Of a DNA stretch of 64,000 nucleotides, positions 44,524 to 53,381 are shown piece by piece. Under the pieces are notes generated by a model. The model had not been told where the DNA came from. It made no database searches and was given only the letters and a program-made list of their open reading frames with translations. Source of the DNA: an uncultured Centipeda sp. (GTDB taxonomy: Bacteria > Bacillota > Negativicutes > Selenomonadales > Selenomonadaceae). The position numbers and the translations under genes were made by a program. The stretch is taken from NCBI GenBank assembly GCA_905372865.1, contig CAJPQT010000008.1:1-64000 (forward strand), given 5' to 3'. How positions within the stretch are numbered: position 1 is the first letter of the stretch; each line of letters starts with the position of its first letter.

Positions 44524-45174
44524 CTATTTGATCTCATCCATGATAGAGTCGTCGCCGCCCTTGAAGAGCATATACCGCGCAAGTTCTTCTTGGAACTTGT
44601 TGAGATCGGCGGGCATCCACTTGCCCGTGTCCTTGTTCTTGGTTACCTCAATCTCAAAGGACTGCTGTCCCTCAACCTTGGCGTTCGTTATTTCCTTGGC
44701 AAGCAGGTTCATGCTGATTTCGCCGAGCTTATCAAAGACATTTGGATCGTCCGGATTCAGTTTTTCTGCTTCCTTTTCCATCCCCTGCATCATTCCGGCA
44801 AAAGCATCCATCAGGTTGATGTAATCGGTTGTCACCTTGACTTTTGCGGAATTTTCGGTCTTGGATACGACCTCAGTCTTATACTTTAAGGATTTGAACT
44901 TCTCGGTGATTGCCTTCTGTGCGGCGTCCATGGACTCCTTGTTTGCGCCGATCGCCTTCCCCATTTCTTGAATGAACTTTGCATCGATGCTTGTGGAGTC
45001 CTTCTCTGCGAGCTTGAACTCCTTGGCAGCCGCAGCGTCGCCGTGTCCGACCGCCTCCGCGAGTGCCTTGACATCGACGTCCGGCTCGTTTCCGCCGCAG
45101 CCCATGAGGGCGACGCTTGAAAAGAGTACAAAGCAGAGGGCGAGCAGAACCTTACTGAGTGATTGGATTCGCAT
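44524..45174 (-). CDS. Lipoprotein of unknown function (DUF5105-like)
   Basis: This 216-residue protein has a lipoprotein signal (lipobox LMGC, Cys26). The mature part is highly charged and mostly helical, with alternating Lys/Glu/Asp and a closing DTGKWMPADLNKFQEELARYML, as in small Firmicute lipoproteins of the DUF5105/DUF4878 type that measure a trait after a short linker. No enzyme motif is seen. The SD is AAGGAGG. A TAGAAT -10 on the minus strand (45245-45250) and a leader hairpin (GAGAAA...TTTCTC, about 45215-45236) precede it. Confidence 0.7.
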   Translation of the reverse strand: MRIQSLSKVLLALCFVLFSSVALMGCGGNEPDVDVKALAEAVGHGDAAAAKEFKLAEKDSTSIDAKFIQEMGKAIGANKESMDAAQKAITEKFKSLKYKTEVVSKTENSAKVKVTTDYINLMDAFAGMMQGMEKEAEKLNPDDPNVFDKLGEISMNLLAKEITNAKVEGQQSFEIEVTKNKDTGKWMPADLNKFQEELARYMLFKGGDDSIMDEIK

Positions 45175-45272
45175 AACATTTCCTCCTTACTGTAAAAAAC
45201 ATGACCACGAGGGGAGAAACTAACCTCCGTTTCTCTACGGGTCTATTCTACCACAATAAGAAAGAAAGCGTA

Positions 45273-45288
45273 CTGTCATAAATGACAG
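45273..45288. repeat. Palindrome upstream of the lipoprotein gene
   Basis: The perfect inverted repeat CTGTCAT-AA-ATGACAG lies 23 bp upstream of the probable -10 of the lipoprotein gene and past the end of the cyd operon. It could be an operator; no regulator is named. Confidence 0.35.
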
Positions 45289-45316
45289 GTTTTGCGAAAA
45301 ATTTTGAAAGAATTTG

Positions 45317-45355
45317 AAAAAATGGAGATACGGCACTATTTTTGCAGCCTCTCCA
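45317..45355 (-). terminator. Probable terminator of the cydABDC-TPR operon
   Basis: On the minus strand TGGAGA...TCTCCA, with inner GGC/GCC pairing, is followed by TTTTTTC. It lies 13 bp after the stop of the last gene. Confidence 0.55.
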
Positions 45356-45367
45356 AGTCGTATTTTC

Positions 45368-46084
45368 CTATATATCCCAGTGCAGCTGTTCGGGATTCGG
45401 TGTCGCGCGGTCAATTTCGCGCAGGATCCACGGGGCGTTTTCATGCGTGGCGGCAAAGGCCTCTGCAAGCCCTTGCTCGTAGGCGGGCGGGATCTCCATC
45501 GCGTGAATCGCCATGTGCATATAGTCCTTTGCGATGAGGACAACGCCGCGCTCGGCAGCGAGGTGTGCCTTGAAGCGATAGCCGTAGTAAAGATACGAGT
45601 TGTGCGGCACCGCCTCCGCAAGGCCCTCAAAGGCAGCGATGCGCTCGTCCGCCTCCGCCTCCGCTTCCTCGGTCATGCGCAGCTTGTGCATGAGATTCCA
45701 GCGATCTGCCCACAGCTCGCCGCGCAGGATGTACTTGTAGAGGAAATCCGTGGATTCGGCACATTCGATCGCCAGGTTGATGTGCTCAAGCGCGGCTTCC
45801 TGCGTCGCCTTGTCCCGAGATTCAAGGGCACTCAGCCCCTGCATGGCATAGACTTTTTCCTCCACATCCTGTGCAAGCTCCTCGTTCGGCTCTGCATCGA
45901 TGACACTTTGAAAAAGTGCGAGAGCATCGCTGCGATATTTCTCCGTCTGAGCGAGGAAGTGAGCGAGGCGTGCGCGTGCGTGCCAGTCCTGCACGCCTCC
46001 CGCAAAGAGATCGTGGGGTGGAGCTGCCGCGCCGAGGCGATCCAAAACAACGTGAATGAGTTCGTGAAAGCGTTCTTCTGTCAT
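45368..46084 (-). CDS. Helical-repeat (TPR-like) protein, last gene of the cyd operon
   Basis: This 238-residue protein, rich in Ala and Glu, has repeated paired helices (for example ARARLAHFLAQTEKYRSDALALFQSVIDAEPN and EAALEHINLAIECAESTDFLYKYILRGELWADRWNLM), the pattern of tetratricopeptide repeats. It has no signal peptide or membrane segment. Its start overlaps the cydC stop by 4 nt, so it is made together with the oxidase and its exporter. A role in assembling or regulating cytochrome bd is a guess from position only. I do not recognise the family. Confidence 0.6.
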   Translation of the reverse strand: MTEERFHELIHVVLDRLGAAAPPHDLFAGGVQDWHARARLAHFLAQTEKYRSDALALFQSVIDAEPNEELAQDVEEKVYAMQGLSALESRDKATQEAALEHINLAIECAESTDFLYKYILRGELWADRWNLMHKLRMTEEAEAEADERIAAFEGLAEAVPHNSYLYYGYRFKAHLAAERGVVLIAKDYMHMAIHAMEIPPAYEQGLAEAFAATHENAPWILREIDRATPNPEQLHWDI

Positions 46085-47691
46085 AGTTCTATCACCTGTT
46101 TCATACGGTCTAGGAGCGGGAGATCGTGCGTGATGACGATGAGCGTACCCCCGCGTGCATCGAGCTCCTGCAGTATGGCGGCGATCAATCGCTCTCCGCG
46201 TGCGGCATCCAGCCCTGCCGTCGGTTCATCAAGCAGGAGGATTGGCGCGTCTGAGGCAAGAGCGAGGGCAGTGAGCAGACGGCTGCGCTGCCCACCTGAG
46301 AGGCGTGCGGCATTTACACCGAGCGGCTCGTCGAGGCCTGCGGGGAGTGCATGCACGACATCGACAAGCTGCGCCGTCTCAAGTGCCTGCCACATCCTCT
46401 GCTCGTCCATATCCGCGTGCAGGCGCAGGAAGTTGTCACGCGTCGATGTGCTGAAGAGAAAGCTCCCCTGCAGAGACGCTCCAAAGAGGGCGCGTGAGGC
46501 GTTGGCAGAAAGGGCGGTGTGCGGTACTCCTCTATATGAGATTGTACCGCTCTCGGGCTCCCAGAGGCGCAGGAGAAGACTTGCAAGCGTGGTCTTGCCC
46601 GCGCCGCTCTCGCCGATGACCGCCGTGTGCTCGCCGCGCCGAATCGTGCATGAGAAATCCTGCAGGATCGGAATGCCGTCATGGTAGGCAAAGGCGAGAT
46701 GATCCGCCGCAATCAGCGGAGCATCCTCCTGCCACGCGAGAGAGGATGCTGACAAAGGTTTTTCAGAGGGCTGTTCCATTGCTGGCAGGATCGTCTCTGC
46801 TGCCTGCACTGCCTCCACTGCACCGAGGCTTGCGGCGGGCAGAGGACGGTACTCGCTGAGAACGGCTTCGAGGACGAGCACCCAGACAGCGTACTGCACG
46901 CCCGTCAGTGTCCCGTCCGCAACGCGCGGCGTAAGGAGAACAATCAGGAGAATCCAGACCGCGACACGCAGAACATCGAGCAGGGTGAAGAGGCGCTCGC
47001 GCTTCGTGCGTTTGTCATCCTGTTTTTGCTGAAAAACCTCTGCTGCATGATCGAGCTGTCCCTGTGCCCGTCTGAGTGTACCCGCCGCCGCGAGCTCAGC
47101 ACGTCCGTCGAGGCGATCGAGCAGAATTTCCCGATAGGAAGTGCTCTCCGTGCGCAGATCTGTTTCATGCAGGAGATGAGGGAGGGCGAGATGCAGGAGA
47201 TAGAGCAATGCAATGAGGAGTGCGCCCCAGGGGCTGAGCGGCAGGAGTACCGCACAGATCACGGCGGTGAGCAGCCCTGCAATCAGCGGCTGCGGAACGG
47301 TACGCAGGTAGAAGTCACGCAGGGTCTCGCAGCCCGTCAGAAGATCGTGCAGAAATTCGCCTTCGCGGACATTGCCCTCCCGCAGAGGAATCGCCGCAGC
47401 AGAACGCCGATAGGTTGCCTGCTGTAGGCTCTCATAGCACGCAAATGCAAGTCGATGGGAGAGCAGACGGTCGAGATAGCGAAAGACGGCACGCCCGATG
47501 CCGCACGCCCGCACCAATGTAATCGCAAGCGCAAGCGCGGAGAGCGGCGGCTGCAGTGCCGCGCTTGCGATGATCCACGCAGCCGTCCCGATCAGAGCAA
47601 TGCCCGAGGCGGCCGCGAGAACACCCGCGAGGAGTGCGGGCAATGCCTTTGACGGTGCTGCGATTGCGAGCAGACGAACAAGTGCTGTCAT
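46081..47691 (-). CDS. cydC: CydC: heterodimeric thiol ABC exporter subunit
   Basis: This 536-residue ABC half-transporter has a six-helix exporter domain and an ATPase with Walker A GESGAGKTT, signature LSGGQRSRLLTALAL and Walker B ILLLDEPTAGLD. With CydD it forms the exporter of cysteine and glutathione needed for cytochrome bd assembly in E. coli. The CydC/CydD assignment follows the gene order cydA-B-D-C and similarity. It overlaps cydD and the TPR gene by 4 nt each. Confidence 0.88.
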   Translation of the reverse strand: MTALVRLLAIAAPSKALPALLAGVLAAASGIALIGTAAWIIASAALQPPLSALALAITLVRACGIGRAVFRYLDRLLSHRLAFACYESLQQATYRRSAAAIPLREGNVREGEFLHDLLTGCETLRDFYLRTVPQPLIAGLLTAVICAVLLPLSPWGALLIALLYLLHLALPHLLHETDLRTESTSYREILLDRLDGRAELAAAGTLRRAQGQLDHAAEVFQQKQDDKRTKRERLFTLLDVLRVAVWILLIVLLTPRVADGTLTGVQYAVWVLVLEAVLSEYRPLPAASLGAVEAVQAAETILPAMEQPSEKPLSASSLAWQEDAPLIAADHLAFAYHDGIPILQDFSCTIRRGEHTAVIGESGAGKTTLASLLLRLWEPESGTISYRGVPHTALSANASRALFGASLQGSFLFSTSTRDNFLRLHADMDEQRMWQALETAQLVDVVHALPAGLDEPLGVNAARLSGGQRSRLLTALALASDAPILLLDEPTAGLDAARGERLIAAILQELDARGGTLIVITHDLPLLDRMKQVIEL

Positions 47692-49334
47692 GCGTGCTCA
47701 CCTCCCAATGTGATGACATGATCTGCCCACGCAATGAGTGCGGGGCGGTGTGATGTCAGAATCAGCGTGCGATGATGGGCAAAGCGCGTCAGTGCATGAA
47801 TGACGGTTGCTTCTGTCTCTTCGTCCAGTCCCGCTGTCACCTCGTCGAGGAGGACAATGGGGCGGTTCTGGAAGAATGCACGTGCAAGCCCGAGACGGTG
47901 ACGCTGTCCGGCAGAAAGGGGATGTCCGCCCTGTCCGAGCGGTGTCCGAAGTCCCTCGGGCAGGGCGCACACGAAGTCTCCGAGTGCCGCTGCTTCGAGC
48001 GCCTCGATAGCGGCTTCGTCCGAGGCGTTTTCACGCCACAGGCTGACATTCTCGGCGAGCGTTGCTGTAAAGATATGCGGCTCCTGTGGTACGTACGTGA
48101 TGAGATTTTGTTTTGTTGCCTCCGAGAGATGTGTAAGGTCAAATACGTTGGCGCTTCCTGCCCCGTCCGCGAGTACAATCTTTCCCTCGGTCGGTGCAAT
48201 CTGGCCCGCGAGCAGGAGGAGCAGCGTGGACTTGCCGATGCCGCTCGCCCCTGCGAGCACCGTAGATTTTCCTGCGGGGAAGGAGAGGGTCAGATCGGCA
48301 AGCACCTCCTCCGCGGTCAGTGGATAGCGATAGGAGAGCTGTTCCGTATGCACGGCGGGCGGCGAGAGAATCTGACTGCGTGCGCCGTCCGTGGGGGAGG
48401 GGAGATCCAGATAGGGGGTGAGCGCCTCCTCTGCCGTCTTTGCATCCATCGCTGCATGGAATGCAATGCCGCCCTCGCGCAGTGGCTGATAGAACAGCGG
48501 CGCAAGAATGAGCACAAAGAATGCCGGCTGGAAGGACATCATTCCTTCCAGAAGACGCAGACCGATGGAGACGGCAATGAGTGCAATCGAGAGGGTGGTA
48601 ATCAGCTCAAGTGCGAATGCCGAGACAAAGGCAAGCCGGAGAACGGAGAGCGATGCCTCGGCGAAGCTGTGGCTCATGTGCGCGAGATGCACGCCCTCGG
48701 CATCGATGCGGCGAAAGATCTTGAGCGTCATTGCTGCGCGCACGAGTTCACCGAAGCCGTTCGTGAGCGTCTGCATCTTGTCCCACTGGCGTTCACTCGC
48801 ACGGCGCGTCGCCTTTCCGATGAGGAAGAGCAGGAACGGCGCAATCGGCAGCGTCACGAGGAAGAGCAGGGCGGAGAGGGGATCTGCAAATACCGTTACG
48901 ATGAGGATCAGCGGGATCAGCACCGCACCCGAGATCATCGTCGGCACTACCGTGTGGAAGAATGGGTCGAGTGCATCTACGCGCTCAAGGATCAGCGTCA
49001 GTGCACCTGCAGAGGTGCGTCCGTGCATCAGCATCGCCTCGTGTAAGGCCGTGCGTACAGAGAGGCGCAGCCGATGGGAGAGCTGCGCCTCGATGCGTCC
49101 CTTGGGGAGGCGCAGCAGTGCCATAGAGAGGACGCACAAAAACAGCATCAGAAGATCTGATGCTGTTTCGGTAGGTCCGCCGTGCTCCATGAATACTGCA
49201 TTCACGATGACGGCAGTTTCCCATGCCGCCGCGATGACGAGCCCTCCGTGGAGGAGTTCGATCACCGCGCGTATGAGGAGGCTGCTGCGTTCGGTGTGCA
49301 GCACAGAGCGTAGAATGGACTTCTTTTTTTTCAT
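47688..49334 (-). CDS. cydD: CydD: heterodimeric thiol ABC exporter subunit
   Basis: This 548-residue exporter half has an N-terminal six-helix domain (KGRIEAQLSHRLRLSVRTALHEAML; ERQWDKMQTLTNGFGELVRAAMTLKIF as typical CydD coupling segments). Its ATPase has Walker A GASGIGKST, an unusual signature LSAGQRHRLGLARAF (Ala for the second Gly) as in CydD proteins, and Walker B IVLLDEVTAGLD, where Val replaces the usual Pro after Glu. It starts 5 bp after cydB. Confidence 0.9.
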   Translation of the reverse strand: MKKKKSILRSVLHTERSSLLIRAVIELLHGGLVIAAAWETAVIVNAVFMEHGGPTETASDLLMLFLCVLSMALLRLPKGRIEAQLSHRLRLSVRTALHEAMLMHGRTSAGALTLILERVDALDPFFHTVVPTMISGAVLIPLILIVTVFADPLSALLFLVTLPIAPFLLFLIGKATRRASERQWDKMQTLTNGFGELVRAAMTLKIFRRIDAEGVHLAHMSHSFAEASLSVLRLAFVSAFALELITTLSIALIAVSIGLRLLEGMMSFQPAFFVLILAPLFYQPLREGGIAFHAAMDAKTAEEALTPYLDLPSPTDGARSQILSPPAVHTEQLSYRYPLTAEEVLADLTLSFPAGKSTVLAGASGIGKSTLLLLLAGQIAPTEGKIVLADGAGSANVFDLTHLSEATKQNLITYVPQEPHIFTATLAENVSLWRENASDEAAIEALEAAALGDFVCALPEGLRTPLGQGGHPLSAGQRHRLGLARAFFQNRPIVLLDEVTAGLDEETEATVIHALTRFAHHRTLILTSHRPALIAWADHVITLGGEHA

Positions 49335-49339
49335 TGTGA

Positions 49340-50356
49340 TTAGTATGCCTGATGCCCCGCATCATTTGGAGAGATGCGTTTGCGGAAGATGTAGTACGTC
49401 CAGATCTGATAGCCGAGGATAATCGGAACGAGGATGACCGCTGCGACTGTCATGATGGAGAGTGTGTACTCCGTCGAGGACGCATTGTAGATCGTGAGGC
49501 TCCAGCCCGCATTCAGGCTTGAGACCATGAGGCGCGGGAAGAGCCCCGCGAAGAAGCCGACCGTCGTGCCCGCGATGGCAAGACCGCCAAGGATGAACGC
49601 GGGTTTATGTGCCTTGGCATAGAGCGCACCGATGGCAGCGACAAACGCTGCGGCGGAGAGGACAAGTGCGCCGGCTGCAAGCGGGCTGCTGTAGAGGTCG
49701 GTATTCGTGTACGTGAGCACCATGCAGAGTACGTAGAGAAGCGCTGCAGCGACGCCGAATTTCAGCCCATAGCTGCGTGCACGCTCCAGCAGATAGCGAT
49801 CTGTGAGGCGCAGATTCAGGAATGTCGCTCCGTGGAATGCAAAGACTGCGAAGAATGTCACGCCGCCGACCACCGTGTACGGGGTCAGGAGATCGAAAAA
49901 GCCGCCTCGATAGACCATATTTGCGCCGATGGGCAGACCCGCGATGAGGTTCGTGACGACTACGCCCCAGAGGAACGCGGGGACGATGCTGCCGAACGCA
50001 ATCGCACGCGACCATGTGCGCTGCCATTTTTCATCCGTGCGCTGATGGCGGAACTCGAACGCGACCGCACGCAGGATGAGCGCGACAAGCATGAGAAAGA
50101 GCGCGATATAGAACGTGCTGAAGAGCGTGGCGTAGACATGCGGGAACGCCGCGAACATCGCGCCGCCCGCCGTAATCATCCAGACCTCGTTGCCGTCCCA
50201 GACAGGGCCGATGGAGCGGACGATCTGAGAGCGGTCGCTCTCCTTGTCCGAGAGGAGTGTGAGCAGTGTGCCGACACCGTAGTCGAATCCCTCGAGGAAG
50301 AAGAATCCCGTGAAGAGAACGACGATGAGCACAAACCAGAGAATATTGTAGTCCAT
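49340..50356 (-). CDS. cydB: Cytochrome bd quinol oxidase subunit II
   Basis: This 338-residue, eight- to nine-helix protein has the CydB signature FFFLEGFDYGVGTLL at the N-terminus, then IGPVWDGNEVWMITAGGAMFAAFPHVYA. It pairs with CydA in the membrane to reduce oxygen with quinol. It lies 2 bp downstream of cydA. Confidence 0.96.
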   Translation of the reverse strand: MDYNILWFVLIVVLFTGFFFLEGFDYGVGTLLTLLSDKESDRSQIVRSIGPVWDGNEVWMITAGGAMFAAFPHVYATLFSTFYIALFLMLVALILRAVAFEFRHQRTDEKWQRTWSRAIAFGSIVPAFLWGVVVTNLIAGLPIGANMVYRGGFFDLLTPYTVVGGVTFFAVFAFHGATFLNLRLTDRYLLERARSYGLKFGVAAALLYVLCMVLTYTNTDLYSSPLAAGALVLSAAAFVAAIGALYAKAHKPAFILGGLAIAGTTVGFFAGLFPRLMVSSLNAGWSLTIYNASSTEYTLSIMTVAAVILVPIILGYQIWTYYIFRKRISPNDAGHQAY

Positions 50357-50358
50357 GC

Positions 50359-51729
50359 TTACTTCCCTCCTTCGATGGCAGGTGTGATCTGCGTGCGGCG
50401 GATGAAGCGGAAGGCGATGTAGAGCGCCGTGATGATGAGCAGCAGATAGAGCACGGTAAAGCCGATCATCGTGAACATAATCTCTGCCGAGGTAAGGTTC
50501 GGCGACACACCGTCAACGGTTTTTTGCAGTCCCATGACGAGCCATGGCTGACGGCCCATCTCTGCGACAATCCAGCCGCAGGAGTTCGCGATAAAGGGCA
50601 CGATGACGAGCCACGGGAGCGCGTAAAGCAGCTTTTTTGCCGAGAATAGCTTGTCCTTTTTTGCCAGATAGAATACGACAAGTGAGACGAGTACCATGAA
50701 GAATCCGGCGCCGACCATCGCACGGAAGGAGTAGAAGAGCATCGTTACGTGCGGACGGTAGTCGCCCGGGCCGAACTTCTCGACGGCCTCCTTCTGAAGG
50801 TCATTGATGCCGCGCACCTCGCCCTTGATGTTGTCATGCACCATGATGGTGAACATATAGGGGATCGTGATCTCGAAGTCGTTGTGCCCCTTCTCCATGT
50901 TCGGATAGGCGAGCACGGCAAACGGCGCGGGATCCTCCGTCTCCCAGAGCGCCTCCATTGCCGCGAGCTTCATCGGGCTGGCCTGAGCGAGGTACTGCGT
51001 GTGTAAATGTCCGCTCATGATGACACCGACGACACCGACGATGGTGTAGATCGCACCCGCCTTGATTGCCTGTGTGAAGGCGTAACGCGACTCCTCATCG
51101 TGGAGCAGCTTCCATGCCGAGACCGCCATGATGACGAAGCCTGCCGTTGTGATGCCCGCGAAGAGCGTGTGCGACTGTTCGCCGAGGATGTAGTGGTTCG
51201 TGATGAGTTCAAAGAAGTTTGCCATCTCCGCGCGTCCGTTGGCGATCGTGTAGCCGACGGGGTGCTGCATGAATGAGTTGGCGACGAGAATCCAGAATGC
51301 CGACAGGTTGCTGCCGATCGCGACGAGCCAGATACACGCGCAGTGTGCCTTTTCGGACAGCTTGTCCCAGCCGAACATCCAGATCCCGAGGAACGTCGAC
51401 TCGAGGAAGAACGCCGTCAGCGCCTCAAGTGCGAGCGGTGCGCCGAAGATGTCGCCCATGAAGCGCGAATACTCCGACCAGTTCATGCCGAACTGGAACT
51501 CCTGCACCAGACCGGTAGCGACGCCCATCGCAAAGTTGATGAGAAAGAGCGTGCCGAAGAAATGCAACAGCTTTCGGCAGGTCTTCTTCCACTCCGGCCG
51601 CTTCGTCTTCACGTAGCACGTCTCAAGCAGGGCGACGAAGATCGCCATGCCGAGGGTGACGGGGACGAAGAGAAAGTGATAGATCGTGGTGATTGCAAAC
51701 TGCCATCGTGACAGCAGCACTTCTTCCAT
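50359..51729 (-). CDS. cydA: Cytochrome bd quinol oxidase subunit I
   Basis: This 456-residue, heme-binding subunit has the N-terminal SRWQFAITTIYHFLFVPVTLGM (heme b595 His) and NSFMQHPVGY. It also has the axial His region in LITNHYILGEQSHTLFAGI, MSGHLHTQYLAQASPMK, the Q-loop, and GWIVAEMGRQPW (heme b558 Met). The Q-loop is of the short type. Gram-positive-type and Negativicute bd oxidases use menaquinol. ATG 51729 was chosen because AGGAGGGG lies 7 nt upstream; an in-frame TTG at 51735 is too close to that SD. Confidence 0.96.
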   Translation of the reverse strand: MEEVLLSRWQFAITTIYHFLFVPVTLGMAIFVALLETCYVKTKRPEWKKTCRKLLHFFGTLFLINFAMGVATGLVQEFQFGMNWSEYSRFMGDIFGAPLALEALTAFFLESTFLGIWMFGWDKLSEKAHCACIWLVAIGSNLSAFWILVANSFMQHPVGYTIANGRAEMANFFELITNHYILGEQSHTLFAGITTAGFVIMAVSAWKLLHDEESRYAFTQAIKAGAIYTIVGVVGVIMSGHLHTQYLAQASPMKLAAMEALWETEDPAPFAVLAYPNMEKGHNDFEITIPYMFTIMVHDNIKGEVRGINDLQKEAVEKFGPGDYRPHVTMLFYSFRAMVGAGFFMVLVSLVVFYLAKKDKLFSAKKLLYALPWLVIVPFIANSCGWIVAEMGRQPWLVMGLQKTVDGVSPNLTSAEIMFTMIGFTVLYLLLIITALYIAFRFIRRTQITPAIEGGK

Positions 51730-51775
51730 TTCCAAACCCCTCCTAAAAATAAAAAGCCTATAATAATATCAACGT

Positions 51776-51802
51776 CTTTTGCCGCGCGGAGTGCGGCAAA
51801 AG
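51776..51802. other. Strong hairpin in the cydA leader
   Basis: CTTTTGCCGC and GCGGCAAAAG form a perfect 10-bp stem with a 7-nt loop. It lies between the predicted start point (about 51811) and the cydA SD. There is no T-tract directly after it, so it is not a plain terminator. Confidence 0.6.
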
Positions 51803-51812
51803 CCTTTGATTT

Positions 51813-51846
51813 TGTGAATTATATCACAGGCCAACATGAAATACAA
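51813..51846 (-). promoter_or_regulatory. cydA promoter with Fnr/Rex-type box over the -10
   Basis: On the minus strand TTGTAT (51841-51846), 17 bp, then TATAAT (51818-51823). The -10 is the centre of a perfect palindrome TGTGATATAATTCACA (51813-51828), which matches both TGTGA-N6-TCACA (Fnr) and most of TTGTGAA-N4-TTCACAA (Rex). Binding there would block RNA polymerase. Confidence 0.75.
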
Positions 51847-51892
51847 GTTAGATAAATATTTTTAACTGTTTAGTAACGAATATCTGTTAGTT

Positions 51893-53251
51893 TCATTCTC
51901 GAAGCGCGTTCACAATGAGCAGAACAAGGAGCACAATAAGAGCACCTCCAACAAATGAATAGGGGAGTGCCATTATGTCAAGGATGGTGAATGCCCCCCC
52001 TGCGGCAGGTATGAAGAGCAGGAGAAAGAGAATGCCGAGCCATACGTTCTGCTTCGCACGCGTGCGTGCGGCGTTGCTCGTGTCCCAGAGCGTGACGAGG
52101 CTTGGAAGCCCTTCGGCGGCGAGCGTGATGTCGGGAACGAAGCTGGTGGAACGGCCCTGATTGCGCAGTGCCTGTGCCTCGAAGTAGGCAGCATCCTCGG
52201 GCGACATCAGCGGTTCGATCTCCTGCGGCGCTTCCTCTGCGTCCGGTCCGCGCAGGAGTTCCTCGTGCAGCGGATCGTGCAGTGCCCCGTCTGCTTCAAC
52301 GGCAGGCTGTTTCTCGTAGGAGGACGGGCAGCCGATGCTGATGTCCGCCGCCCGCATGGCAGCCTGATCCGCCATCGGATCGCCAATCATCGCGACGACG
52401 GAGCCGTGCGACTGGAGCAGACGGATCTCACGTGCTTTGTCTGCGCCCGTAAGATCGGAGCGCACCTCGCTGATGCGCAGCTCCTTGCCCGTCGCATTTG
52501 CGAGACGTTTCGTCTCACCTGTGAGGAGGACAAGTCTGAGCCCGCGCTCCTTGAGAGCCTGTAGAGCACGCCGCACCTCGGCACGCACATCGTCGCGGAC
52601 AGCAATGATGCCGCGTGCATACTTGCTTGAGCTGACGAAGAGTGGAGTCTGTCCGCTCGTGGCGAGCTGGTCGGCACGCGTGAGGAGTGCCGCACTGATC
52701 TCGATGTTTTCCTCCTGCAGCCACTCCTTCTTGCCAACGCGTACAGGCGTACGTGCAATCAGCGCCTCAACGCCGAAGCTCTCCGTCTCATGGGCGGCAG
52801 AGTGGCGCTGCAGGTACAGACCGCGTTGGACGGCGGTGTCGTAGAGTGCGTGGGCGTAGGGGTGTATCGCCTCGCGTTCGGCACTGGCGGCGAGGGCGAG
52901 CAGCGAGCCCTGCGTCATGCCCTCGGGTACGAGTGCGGAGATGAATACGCTGCCCTCCGTGAGCGTACCGTTGCGGTTGAATGCAATCGTGTCGACGTGC
53001 AGCAGTTCGGTCAGTGCGCTCGTGCGGCTGCACGTTATCCCGCAGCCCTGCAGACGACGCTTGATGCGCAGTGCAATGAAACGGCGTGAGACGAGGAACG
53101 GCAGCGGCGAGGCGGCAAGGAACACGCCGAGGAAAATCTCGGATGCCGTTTCGATTGAGACATCGCCCGCCGTATACCAATATCCCGCTGCGCCCGCCGC
53201 GAGAATGACGCTGGCAATGAAATGTGAAAATGTGGAGAAAAATTTCTTCAA
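51893..53251 (-). CDS. Degenerate P-type (P1B-like) ATPase-related protein, probably catalytically dead
   Basis: This 452-residue protein corresponds to the C-terminal part of a heavy-metal P-type ATPase. It has two N-terminal hydrophobic segments, the phosphorylation-type loop and a C-terminal helix pair. Key residues differ: the phosphate-accepting D-K-T-G-T is N-R-N-G-T (N92), CPC is replaced by S-P-L-P (48-51), and the hinge GDGxND is GDPMAD (291-296). The actuator domain with TGE is absent. The HP motif (H131-P132) and LTGE are kept. The reading frame is intact and the gene has its own promoter. It lies 164 bp upstream of cydA. Confidence 0.8.
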   Translation of the reverse strand: MKKFFSTFSHFIASVILAAGAAGYWYTAGDVSIETASEIFLGVFLAASPLPFLVSRRFIALRIKRRLQGCGITCSRTSALTELLHVDTIAFNRNGTLTEGSVFISALVPEGMTQGSLLALAASAEREAIHPYAHALYDTAVQRGLYLQRHSAAHETESFGVEALIARTPVRVGKKEWLQEENIEISAALLTRADQLATSGQTPLFVSSSKYARGIIAVRDDVRAEVRRALQALKERGLRLVLLTGETKRLANATGKELRISEVRSDLTGADKAREIRLLQSHGSVVAMIGDPMADQAAMRAADISIGCPSSYEKQPAVEADGALHDPLHEELLRGPDAEEAPQEIEPLMSPEDAAYFEAQALRNQGRSTSFVPDITLAAEGLPSLVTLWDTSNAARTRAKQNVWLGILFLLLFIPAAGGAFTILDIMALPYSFVGGALIVLLVLLIVNALRE

Positions 53252-53289
53252 GGACGTTCAGCTCCTGTCCTGTTACTTCTTACAGGGGC

Positions 53290-53318
53290 ATTATAACATA
53301 GGCAAGGGCGTGTGACAA
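53290..53318 (-). promoter_or_regulatory. Promoter of the pseudo-P-type ATPase gene
   Basis: On the minus strand, TTGTCA (53313-53318), 17 bp, then TATAAT (53290-53295), about 39 bp before the ATG. It lies between this gene and the divergent betaine-type transporter gene; a promoter for the latter is not clear. Confidence 0.6.
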
Positions 53319-53381
53319 ATATGATAAGTGGAAGAATAAAACTCTTTATGTTATATTTATAGGAAGAAAACGAGGTGTCCT

